Virus record (IMG/VR): IMGVR_UViG_3300042309_002885
Span: 1 to 64,000 of that record
Direction: 5' to 3' (one strand)
DNA: 64,000 bases
Source of the DNA: a virus
Positions 36,582 through 44,589 of the stretch are shown in pieces. How positions within the stretch are numbered: the first letter of the stretch is position 1; every line of letters starts with the position of its first letter. A program made the position numbers and the translations under genes. The notes beneath the pieces are model-generated. The model ran no database searches, was not told the DNA's origin, and saw only the letters and a program-made list of their open reading frames with translations.

Positions 36582-38345
36582 TTATTCTGTTCGCGGACCA
36601 GGATCTTTCCACGCGGTCTTACGACGATGATCCATTTTTAACGCTCTATTTGCAAACGAAGCAATATTTATTCCTTCGTTTGCAGCACGATTTCTTAGTG
36701 CTTTATTGGTCTCTGTCAATCTTAATGGTAAATTATGAAAGTGGTGAGAATGTGGGTAAAGCCTAACAGTATCGTGAACATTTGAACCGTATACTGGTAC
36801 ATATGCACCAGAGCCGTAAACATTGCGCGTATACGTAAGCGGTACATTGGTCAGTCCGTTAAAATAATATACTGTTATTGATACTCGTCCTATTACAGTG
36901 GTTGTTTTCATTTGAGCCCATCCGCATATTTTCTTAGTATCCCATGGCAGGTAACCCCAACATTCGGTATTTTCAGTTTGCTGTATTTCAAGAGGCGCGG
37001 TTACATGATGTGTAAATAATTCACCTTCAACATATAAACCTCCACCAACCGTTGCGTTATTTGTAACACCGAGAGAAGTATCAACAAGAACCTGCCGTCT
37101 AGATCTAAGGTGTATTTTTGGAGAGTATATATCAATATGACTTGCGCTTCCAAGAACTATACCATGCGAAGCATTAAGATCTACCCGGGTACATGCAGCT
37201 CTTAACGATGTACAACCTAACGTCATTGCGCCCGTTGTATTGACCTGTATACCGCCGGAGCCGACCATAACATTATATTTGTTACCGACTGTTAAGGTAT
37301 AATTTCCACAAGGAAAGTTCTCGTCGTTTGATATATCTTCTACATGCGGTACATAATCGTGATGTTTAATTAAACGTGTACCACTCACACCAACCTCTGT
37401 CGGCTGTGATCTACCATAATCGTCTATTCTCACTGAAGGGTAATTGTTTGTCATTACACCAATGCACTCCACTTTATGACGCTTTACAGATAGTATCGAG
37501 TCTCCATTTTTACCCATTCTTGCCTCGAGCGGTAGTAGTTTTTTGGGAGGTAACTCTACCAAATCTCCCGGGTCTTCAACCGGTAAATATAAGTTATTGA
37601 CAACTTCAGCGATTATTTTTACATTTTTTTGCTTGTTTAAAACCCACGAACCACCTTCTGTAGCAGAGCTTACAGACGCACCGAACTGCAATATTCCTGG
37701 TGCATTGGTGCCAAACTTACCAAACGCTTGTGATACATCGCCCACAGAAGGAACTACGCTTTGCGCTGAAGGTTGGTTTCTATTAGCAACGTTTGTATAC
37801 CGCCATACTTGATCAAGATTTGATTTTCGCAACGGCGTCGGTGTAACCTTACTTGTAGTATTTACTAGAGCCTTAGCGTTGAATTTAAGATCAGGATTTG
37901 TTGCACGTGAACCTACTTGAGGCGTCGTTATGCCATTGGGCTTAGAATACCCGCCCCTAAAAACGTCAAATTCCGAATTCCAGCTTGCAACCTGTCTATA
38001 ATCTTCTCTCCATCTATAGTGTACACCTATCTGTCTTCCTGTTAGATCAGGGTTATAGCCAATAAATTCGTAGCTATTTTCCCCTACATGTACTGTTCGC
38101 TCCTGACCAATAGAAGTATTAAGCGAATGACCTATTGTTCTGAATTCATCGTTGGCAACTTTTGTTTGCTTATTATTTGTAGCAAGCTCACTATTGACAA
38201 AGTTTGATATTGATATGTTAGAGCCGGAGTGCTGCGATATTTTTACTTGCTCGCGATTGGTAGAGTTGTTTATTACAATCGTACCTCCACGCTGATTAAG
38301 TACAAACTTGTTTTTATAATCGTAAGTAGCTGCTCGTGTTTGCAT
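36582..38345 (-). CDS. Baseplate central spike-like beta-helix protein
   Basis: 587 residues. The central part has short repeated strands around small turns (IVLGSASHIDIYSPKIHLRS), typical of the triple-stranded beta-helix of gp5/VgrG spikes. An N-terminal region rich in Asn and Gln precedes it, and the C-terminus has a histidine-rich PHSHHFHNL. It lies ten bases downstream of the gp5-like OB-fold gene. I infer that the spike and the OB domain are on separate chains here, but no lysozyme domain is visible in either. Confidence 0.55.
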   Translation of the reverse strand: MQTRAATYDYKNKFVLNQRGGTIVINNSTNREQVKISQHSGSNISISNFVNSELATNNKQTKVANDEFRTIGHSLNTSIGQERTVHVGENSYEFIGYNPDLTGRQIGVHYRWREDYRQVASWNSEFDVFRGGYSKPNGITTPQVGSRATNPDLKFNAKALVNTTSKVTPTPLRKSNLDQVWRYTNVANRNQPSAQSVVPSVGDVSQAFGKFGTNAPGILQFGASVSSATEGGSWVLNKQKNVKIIAEVVNNLYLPVEDPGDLVELPPKKLLPLEARMGKNGDSILSVKRHKVECIGVMTNNYPSVRIDDYGRSQPTEVGVSGTRLIKHHDYVPHVEDISNDENFPCGNYTLTVGNKYNVMVGSGGIQVNTTGAMTLGCTSLRAACTRVDLNASHGIVLGSASHIDIYSPKIHLRSRRQVLVDTSLGVTNNATVGGGLYVEGELFTHHVTAPLEIQQTENTECWGYLPWDTKKICGWAQMKTTTVIGRVSITVYYFNGLTNVPLTYTRNVYGSGAYVPVYGSNVHDTVRLYPHSHHFHNLPLRLTETNKALRNRAANEGINIASFANRALKMDHRRKTAWKDPGPRTE

Positions 38346-38354
38346 TGAAAAAAA

Positions 38355-39278
38355 TTATTTTAGTGTTACTTGAAGATCCTCTCCTTGAGAGTTACTGTTT
38401 TTAAATATAAATGGATGTTCATTTTCATAATACCCCGGATAATCTAGCGATGTGGGTTCTATATCTTGATCATTCATTATAAGCGCCTCCCTGTAATCAT
38501 GTCGCACACCAAAATAAACCGGTAGATTTACATCGCCGTTATAATGGAATACCCAAACTTTTGTACCAACATTAGGTACCCCAAATACACCTTTAGGCTT
38601 ATTAACATAAGTAGCAGGTCTATATTCATAAGCATACGGGTTAGCTTGCGTCTTTAGACTACCGATCGCGTTAGTAAAATGATCACACACCATGGTCTCA
38701 TATGCTTCATAAAAATAAGACGGGGAAAAGGATCCATTGGTTATACTCATAGGCTTCGATTGATCAAAACCTTCATTTATATATGGGCCGCGGTCTCCTG
38801 TATATCTTTCCCCTGGCTGCAATTCGGTTCGGTTATCATATTCACCAAAGCTCCAGACTGGATCACACTGCGGCCCGGCCTTTGGACCAACAGCATAATC
38901 ATTTAATTGCTCCCTTAGGTGTGTCGAATCAGTTATATGTGTTGATTTTGAGATAACAGATGCTGGATGATAGTAACCTGAACCGCCTTCACCCATAAGG
39001 GGGAAGCTTGCTTCCGCCCATGGTAAAAACTTTGTTATTTCCTTAAATGTAACATCATCCGTCCATGTATCAGAGGGATTGGTACGCCCAGGAAACTTTA
39101 ATTCAAATTGATGTTTGTCCTCTAGCCAATTTTTATACGGTTGATTTGATAACTCCGGTATATAAATTTTTACACGATGCATTTGAAGCGGGTCATCATT
39201 ACGCACAACAATACCCTTATAGAAAGAATTATCTACCCGGCCGTATTCAATTGGCTGATCAACTCCACGTACAAACAT
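38355..39278 (-). CDS. Baseplate hub protein with gp5-like OB domain
   Basis: 307 residues. N-terminal FYKGIVVRNDDPLQMHRVKI and C-terminal VPNVGTKVWVFHYNGDVNLP plus YFGVRHDYRE match the OB-fold (Phage_base_V / gp5 N-terminal) domain that sits on the gp27 hub. A long Tyr/Pro-rich insertion is in between. It would anchor the spike encoded just downstream. Confidence 0.7.
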   Translation of the reverse strand: MFVRGVDQPIEYGRVDNSFYKGIVVRNDDPLQMHRVKIYIPELSNQPYKNWLEDKHQFELKFPGRTNPSDTWTDDVTFKEITKFLPWAEASFPLMGEGGSGYYHPASVISKSTHITDSTHLREQLNDYAVGPKAGPQCDPVWSFGEYDNRTELQPGERYTGDRGPYINEGFDQSKPMSITNGSFSPSYFYEAYETMVCDHFTNAIGSLKTQANPYAYEYRPATYVNKPKGVFGVPNVGTKVWVFHYNGDVNLPVYFGVRHDYREALIMNDQDIEPTSLDYPGYYENEHPFIFKNSNSQGEDLQVTLK

Positions 39279-39285
39279 CTTTTAA

Positions 39286-39294
39286 TATTTAATC
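39286..39294 (-). promoter_or_regulatory. Late-type element GATTAAATA
   Basis: 16 nt to ATG 39278 on the minus strand. Confidence 0.5.
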
Positions 39295-39329
39295 GTTGAA
39301 CTTATTTATATATACACTATAATAAATCT

Positions 39330-40133
39330 ATGCTTATATCGCACGAAACTCCTATTAGCTTTTTATCAAAGTCACACGAATATAATGATTACGACTACGC
39401 GTTAGTGCATTTATTTGAAACGCAACCAGAATATTATTCATTCTTTAAGTCGTGTGTCCTTCAAGGTCGTGAAGTTTTACTCGATAACTCAATCTTTGAA
39501 CTTAAAGAAGCATTCGACCATGTAAAGTATGCAAAATATATTGATGAGCTCAAACCTACATATTTTATCGTACCGGATGTTCTTGAAGACTCACGAGGTA
39601 CAATGGATTCGTATTTGAAGTTTAAGAGCGCTTACTTTAATTTACCAGGGCTGTGGATAGGTGCTGTTCAAGGAAAAACGTACCAAGATATTGTTGAGTG
39701 TTATAAATTTATGTCAAAGAATGCAGATTATATTGCAATTTCTTTTGACTATTCATGGTACCAGTTAATAGGTATTTCTAATAGCAGCGATCCTAATTTA
39801 GCTAGACTTGAACGCATGTGCTCGGGCCGTCAAAAATTAATCTCTATGCTACAAACAGATGGTATTTGGAATTATGAAAAGCCACACCACCTGCTAGGAG
39901 CGTCTCTTGCTCGTGAATTTAGCGCTTATAAACATGTTACGAGTATTAGATCTTGCGATACATCTAACCCGGTTGTAGCAGGTATTCTAGGAAAGAGATA
40001 CATACGGGGTATAGGCCTTTACGAAAAACCTAGTGTAATGCTTGCCGATCTAATTAATCACGACGTTACTGAGGAAGAAGAAATCGACATCTGGCACAAT
40101 GTTTATGAATTTAAAAGAATTTGTATGTCATGA
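39330..40133 (+). CDS. DpdA-like guanine transglycosylase (DNA 7-deazaguanine insertion)
   Basis: 267 residues resembling the TGT/DpdA fold. Candidate active-site parts: LLDNSIFELKEAF (D52), FIVPDVLEDS (D83), GAVQGKTYQDI (VQG, as in TGT base recognition) and ISFDYSWYQ (D140). The C-terminal RSCDTSNPVVAG also resembles phage DpdA proteins. DpdA swaps guanine in DNA for a 7-deazaguanine base, protecting against restriction. Its stop overlaps the next start (ATGA), and QueF is three genes downstream, which is strong context. A tRNA-type TGT is less likely because of size and neighbours. Confidence 0.65.
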   Translation: MLISHETPISFLSKSHEYNDYDYALVHLFETQPEYYSFFKSCVLQGREVLLDNSIFELKEAFDHVKYAKYIDELKPTYFIVPDVLEDSRGTMDSYLKFKSAYFNLPGLWIGAVQGKTYQDIVECYKFMSKNADYIAISFDYSWYQLIGISNSSDPNLARLERMCSGRQKLISMLQTDGIWNYEKPHHLLGASLAREFSAYKHVTSIRSCDTSNPVVAGILGKRYIRGIGLYEKPSVMLADLINHDVTEEEEIDIWHNVYEFKRICMS

Positions 40134-40693
40134 AATGGGCAGCATTATTCTCACAAACTGGTTCTGAGATTTGCAATCTTTCAGAAAAACTAGGTCATTA
40201 TCCTGATCTAGTTATTTCAGATAATACTAATGAAGCTAATATAGTAGATCCAAGAATTGAACTTAACTGTAAAAAGCTTCTTTGGAGAAAGTATAAGGGA
40301 TTAACGAAAGAAGAAAAGCTCGATTATTATAGAAAATATCTTCAAGGGTATGATATTATAACGCTCCACGGCTGGCTTAACATTGTACCTGCAGATATAT
40401 GTAATGAATTTAATATATACAACGGTCACCCTGGTCTTATTAATTACTTTCCAGAGTTAAAAGGTAAGAATCCGCAGGTACGAGCTTGGGATAATATTAG
40501 CAATTATCAATTTGTAGGTAGTGTTATTCATAAAGTTACACCAGGAGTAGATGAAGGTCCTATTATTTGTTATAGTAAGGTAAGTTCAAATTGTTGTATT
40601 GGTTTAGATTCTACTTTCGGTAGTTTAAAACAAACATCGCTTGATTCTTGGGTTGATTTCTTTAACAATAAACGATATAATATTATATGCTAA
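40130..40693 (+). CDS. Formyltransferase (GART-like), candidate DpdL
   Basis: 187 residues from ATG 40130. Formyl-transferase fold with the catalytic trio in place: NGHPG (N98, H100) and VTPGVDEGPI (D141), as in PurN and Fmt. The N-terminal Rossmann region is short. Phage formyltransferases named DpdL are reported to act on 7-aminomethyl-7-deazaguanine in DNA; the adjacency to DpdA-like and QueF genes fits formylation of preQ1. A role in purine or Met-tRNA metabolism is the alternative. Confidence 0.6.
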   Translation: MKWAALFSQTGSEICNLSEKLGHYPDLVISDNTNEANIVDPRIELNCKKLLWRKYKGLTKEEKLDYYRKYLQGYDIITLHGWLNIVPADICNEFNIYNGHPGLINYFPELKGKNPQVRAWDNISNYQFVGSVIHKVTPGVDEGPIICYSKVSSNCCIGLDSTFGSLKQTSLDSWVDFFNNKRYNIIC

Positions 40694-41292
40694 TTAGCTT
40701 TTCGGGAGCACAAAGTACGGGAAAAAGTACATTACTAAAGATGTGGCAGGAAGCTATACCTGAGTGGGATTATATTCCTGAAGTTACTAGATTGGTTAAA
40801 CGTGAATATGATTTACCAATTAACGAAGATGGTAATGATCTTACTCAGACAATGATAATGGGCGAGCATTTGCGTAATGCTTTTATAAAGAGAGAGAAAC
40901 ATGCAATTTTAGATAGATGTTCTCTTGATGGGCTTGTATATACACATTGGCTTTGTGATAATAAAAAAGTATCTGTGGGTGCGTATTCGCATGCTAGATA
41001 TGTATTTGATAATACTATCGATAAGTATGATCTTATTATATATACATCACCGGAAGATGTTCCTGTTGTAGATGATGGTGAGAGAAGTATTAATATAAAA
41101 TTTAGAGAAGAAATTATTGAATTGTTTGAACAATATCTTATTACTATTCCTGAACGAAAGCTTCTTAGGGTTAGAGGTGATGTAAGGCAGCGTATTGATC
41201 AGATAGGACTTGCATTTGAGTATATCGGCATGGGTAACTACAGTCCTCTTACCTTTAATAGATCTTTTTTTCGTCCTATCTCCTGTAATTAA
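40687..41292 (+). CDS. P-loop ATPase/kinase of the NadR-like (AAA_28) type
   Basis: 201 residues. Walker A GAQSTGKST (7-15); IPEVTRLVKREY and ILDRCSLDGLVYTHW match the NadR kinase or Ttd14-like family, which phosphorylates nucleosides or similar ligands. Its start overlaps the formyltransferase end. It could be a nucleoside or nucleotide kinase serving DNA modification, but the substrate cannot be told. Confidence 0.65.
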   Translation: MLISFSGAQSTGKSTLLKMWQEAIPEWDYIPEVTRLVKREYDLPINEDGNDLTQTMIMGEHLRNAFIKREKHAILDRCSLDGLVYTHWLCDNKKVSVGAYSHARYVFDNTIDKYDLIIYTSPEDVPVVDDGERSINIKFREEIIELFEQYLITIPERKLLRVRGDVRQRIDQIGLAFEYIGMGNYSPLTFNRSFFRPISCN

Positions 41293-41326
41293 CTTGCAGA
41301 ACAAACATATTAATATAAAATAAATT

Positions 41327-42268
41327 ATGGCATCAAAAACGAAACTAGATAATTCGAATATCAGCAAACACCTTGGTCAGACGTCACAATATAAATCGAC
41401 TTACGATCCATCGCTCTTGGTACGCGAACCAAGACAATCAAATAGAACGCACCTTAATATTCAAGATGATAATCTCCCTTTCATCGGCAACGATACCTGG
41501 AATGCGTATGAGGTGTCTGGTTTGACAGATACGGGGTTACCTGTAACAGGTGTCGCTAAAATTGTCTATCCATGTACAAGTAAGTATATTGTTGAGTCAA
41601 AGTCTATTAAGCTTTACTTTAATAGCTTCAACATGACTAAGCTAGGCGAAACATCAGATGAAGTACGTTCGGTTATTTCGCGTAGAGCTAGTGTAGATCT
41701 TTCAAGACTCCTGGAAACAGATGTACAGGTTCATGTATTTAGTAATATATCTATATTAGAAGATGCAGAGTGTGCTATTAATGAGTGGGGTCATGATGTT
41801 AGTAAGCATAAAGGAGCAACATATGTTACACTCGAAGAAGTGTATCCTGTTGAGGGTGTAGAATTTAATACATATATTGAAACGCCTAAACTTCTTAGGG
41901 TGCTAGATTCAGAAGTTGCAGAAGTATACTATCATAGTGCTTTACTTAAATCAAACTGTAGAGTTACTTCGCAGCCTGATTGGGGCGATGTGTATATTTA
42001 TATGAAAGGAGACAAAACTGTAGATCCTATTTCCCTCCTACAATATATTGTTTCGTTTAGAGATGAATGTCACTTTCATGAAGAAATTTGCGAAACTATT
42101 TATAAAAGACTATACGACGCGATTAAACCTGATGAGCTTTGTGTGAGGTGTTTATATGCAAGACGTGGTGGTATTGATATTAACCCGGAACGTGCTTCTA
42201 GTAAAAGTCTGCTTCACCCTACTTTGAGTGACGAAACAGTACCGTATATTAAAACCCCCAAGCAATAA
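41327..42268 (+). CDS. queF: QueF-type 7-cyano-7-deazaguanine reductase
   Basis: 313 residues of the two-domain (YqfB-type, E. coli-like) QueF. Landmarks: YDPSLL near 26, DNLPFIGNDTW near 48, ESKSIKLYFNSFNM (90-103), LLKSNCRVTSQPDWG with C211 and D218 at the catalytic positions, and YARRGGIDINP near the end. QueF reduces preQ0 to preQ1 with NADPH. No FolE, QueD, QueE or QueC is seen, so preQ0 would come from the host or from elsewhere in the phage. A lone queF beside DpdA-like and formyltransferase genes points to DNA rather than tRNA modification. Confidence 0.9.
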   Translation: MASKTKLDNSNISKHLGQTSQYKSTYDPSLLVREPRQSNRTHLNIQDDNLPFIGNDTWNAYEVSGLTDTGLPVTGVAKIVYPCTSKYIVESKSIKLYFNSFNMTKLGETSDEVRSVISRRASVDLSRLLETDVQVHVFSNISILEDAECAINEWGHDVSKHKGATYVTLEEVYPVEGVEFNTYIETPKLLRVLDSEVAEVYYHSALLKSNCRVTSQPDWGDVYIYMKGDKTVDPISLLQYIVSFRDECHFHEEICETIYKRLYDAIKPDELCVRCLYARRGGIDINPERASSKSLLHPTLSDETVPYIKTPKQ

Positions 42269-42292
42269 GCTACTGCTATAATAAATAATGGT

Positions 42293-42613
42293 ATGCCTAT
42301 ACCTACCACAAACAATGGTTCAACATTTTATAATATTAATGAATGTAGATCTTTCAAACAAGCTATCGGTACAAGTCTCGTAGGTCTTTCTGCTCAACCA
42401 TGCTCTGAGGTTATTATAATAAATAAGACAGGTGGAAATTTAACTATTTATGATAATAACTATTCAAGTAATAGTTTTGGGTTTCTTTTAGCGAGTAACG
42501 AGTCGTTTACTTTTAGAGGTATAACCAATACAAACATGGTATCCGCTATAGCAGCTTCAAGCGGAGATATATACTACCGTACACAGTTTTTTAGTTTACT
42601 TCCACAGCGCTAA
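42293..42613 (+). CDS. Small virion protein (probable)
   Basis: 106 residues, beta-rich, Ser/Thr/Asn-rich, few charges (IIINKTGGNLTIYDNN). Composition and place before the fibre genes suggest a structural or fibre-tip protein. A weak AATAAATAATGG lies just before the start. Confidence 0.5.
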   Translation: MPIPTTNNGSTFYNINECRSFKQAIGTSLVGLSAQPCSEVIIINKTGGNLTIYDNNYSSNSFGFLLASNESFTFRGITNTNMVSAIAASSGDIYYRTQFFSLLPQR

Positions 42614-42622
42614 GCATAAATA
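42614..42622 (+). promoter_or_regulatory. Late-type element GCATAAATA
   Basis: 15 nt to ATG 42629. Confidence 0.55.
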
Positions 42623-42628
42623 TAAACG

Positions 42629-44206
42629 ATGAGACTGTTTAGCGAAAAGGTAGTACCTACCTTTACTAGCTCAAACCTAAACATCCTAACAGTTGAAGAT
42701 TTTCAAGAGATCTTTTTCGATGTTTTTGAGTTTGAGATAAACGGGAAAAAGTTTATAGCAGAAAAAGTTTCCGAGTATAAGGGAGCCCCTGTTGTAGATA
42801 TTCCTTTAGTAATGGAAGGTAAAGAATACAATGCACTGTTTGTAGTGCATCAGGGAGCTTTTGAGGTTCTTTTTAATAAGAGTAGTGCTGTATATAAAAG
42901 AGATGTAGATATAGAGTCTACTTTACATATAAAAGAATCACACGAAGAACTAGAAGAAATTATCTTTGAGAAAAAAGAAGATATACTTACTGAAATTTCT
43001 CAAGCTAGACAGTCTGCAGAGAGATATGCTAAGAAATTAAAGCAGCAAAAAATTCATGAAGCGGATCAATATTTAAATAAAAGAAAAGAAATTTTAGATG
43101 CTGAAATTAATGAGTCTAAAAAAGATCTTTTAAATGAATTTTTATCTCTAGTTGAGAATGTTAAGGGTGAGTTCTTTGAGTTTAATGAAAAGGAAAGGGA
43201 AAAACTCTCTATCTTTATCGAGGATTCTATTTCTGAACTAGCCAATCAGCTGGTTGAGTCTATTGAAGAGAAGCAAGAAGTAGCAGAGAAGAGGTTTAAT
43301 GAGCAGTTAAATGAATTAGCTACAAATATTCTCTCTGGTGTTCTACTTAAAGAGATTAGCTCTAATAACGATAAGTGCGTTAAAGATATTAATGAGCGCT
43401 TTACGTTTATAACTAGCAATCTCAAAACATTATTAAGATCTGAAAGAGATCAAATAGATGAGAATGTAAATAATAAGCTTACTGAATTTAACGATGCTAT
43501 CGTTAGTCTAGAAAAGACCAATATAGAGTTAAATGACCTGATCAACAAGAGAGACAATAGAGCTCTCAGCAGGATCGGTAATGTTAAGTCTCAGTTAGAG
43601 GAAGCTATTGACCTTAGTACTAATACTCTAGTAGCCCGGGTGGATGAGGCTGAGAATAAAATAAGAACCTTTTACGACAATAAGATATCACTAATTGAAG
43701 AGAAAGTAGTTGACCTTACTACAGAAAATAAGCAATACTTTATAGATTTAGTAAATGAATCTAAACAATCTCTCTTAAATGAAATCTCTAATATAAAGGT
43801 TGATGTTCCAAACATTGTTATAGAAAAATCTAATGGTAAGCAGGAAGTAGATCTAAAGGGTATTAAGTCTGAGCTAGAAAAGATTATAGGTACAAGATTT
43901 TCAAATGAGCTACAATCATTAAAGAGATTAATAGAGATGTCTTCTGGTGGTGGTTCCGTTGCAAAGCAGTTTGCAGCTGGAGGTACTATGGAAGGTACAC
44001 TTAATGTAACAGGTCAATATCTTTCAGGCGGTGTAGATCTGCTTACTATTTTCGGTAGTGGTGATGATGTTGCAGTTAACACAGTAGTACGCTCTAGCAG
44101 TGCTAACTGGAATAGTACTTATAGTACGGTAAGCGCTTTAAGTGCTACATGGAGTTTAGGTCCTGATGACTCAAATACAATCATAGGTCTTTCAATCTTT
44201 TTATAA
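42629..44206 (+). CDS. Long coiled-coil virion protein (fibre-like)
   Basis: 525 residues. N-terminal 110 residues are a globular domain; residues about 110-440 are nearly continuous heptad coiled coil rich in E, K, L and N; a C-terminal Gly/Ser-rich section (GGSVAKQFAAGGTMEGTLNV) leads to a fibre-type domain. The last part has NVTGQYLSGGVDLLTIF, a pattern common in tail-fibre and fibre-adaptor proteins. It probably spans between tail and adhesin. Confidence 0.65.
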   Translation: MRLFSEKVVPTFTSSNLNILTVEDFQEIFFDVFEFEINGKKFIAEKVSEYKGAPVVDIPLVMEGKEYNALFVVHQGAFEVLFNKSSAVYKRDVDIESTLHIKESHEELEEIIFEKKEDILTEISQARQSAERYAKKLKQQKIHEADQYLNKRKEILDAEINESKKDLLNEFLSLVENVKGEFFEFNEKEREKLSIFIEDSISELANQLVESIEEKQEVAEKRFNEQLNELATNILSGVLLKEISSNNDKCVKDINERFTFITSNLKTLLRSERDQIDENVNNKLTEFNDAIVSLEKTNIELNDLINKRDNRALSRIGNVKSQLEEAIDLSTNTLVARVDEAENKIRTFYDNKISLIEEKVVDLTTENKQYFIDLVNESKQSLLNEISNIKVDVPNIVIEKSNGKQEVDLKGIKSELEKIIGTRFSNELQSLKRLIEMSSGGGSVAKQFAAGGTMEGTLNVTGQYLSGGVDLLTIFGSGDDVAVNTVVRSSSANWNSTYSTVSALSATWSLGPDDSNTIIGLSIFL

Positions 44207-44222
44207 AAAAATAAATAAAATT

Positions 44223-44588
44223 ATGGCAACATATACAAAGCAATTATTATCACAAAGCACAAATGGCAAGTCTATTGTTATAGCTGCCAGTGGTGCTAAC
44301 ACTACAACAATACACACAACACAAGCCTCATCAGATATAATGGACGAGGTATGGTTGTATGCTACAAATTCTACAGCAGCAGATATTACATTAAATGTAT
44401 TGTATGGAGGTACAAATTTTTCAACTGATATTTTATTTGAAGGTGTTATTGAGGCTTATGCTGGAAATACATTAATCTGCCCTGGTTTAATTTTACAAGG
44501 AGATGGAACTACGGGATCTTCTATATATGGAAATGCTAGTGTATTGAGTGGCATTAATGTTTTCGGCTATGTAAATAGGATAAGTTAA
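44223..44588 (+). CDS. Small beta-rich virion protein
   Basis: 121 residues; Ser/Thr/Asn/Gly-rich with few charges (SIVIAASGANTTTIH). Located between the coiled-coil and adhesin genes and starting one short AATAAATA box after the previous stop. Probably a fibre or decoration protein. Confidence 0.5.
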   Translation: MATYTKQLLSQSTNGKSIVIAASGANTTTIHTTQASSDIMDEVWLYATNSTAADITLNVLYGGTNFSTDILFEGVIEAYAGNTLICPGLILQGDGTTGSSIYGNASVLSGINVFGYVNRIS

Positions 44589-44589
44589 T

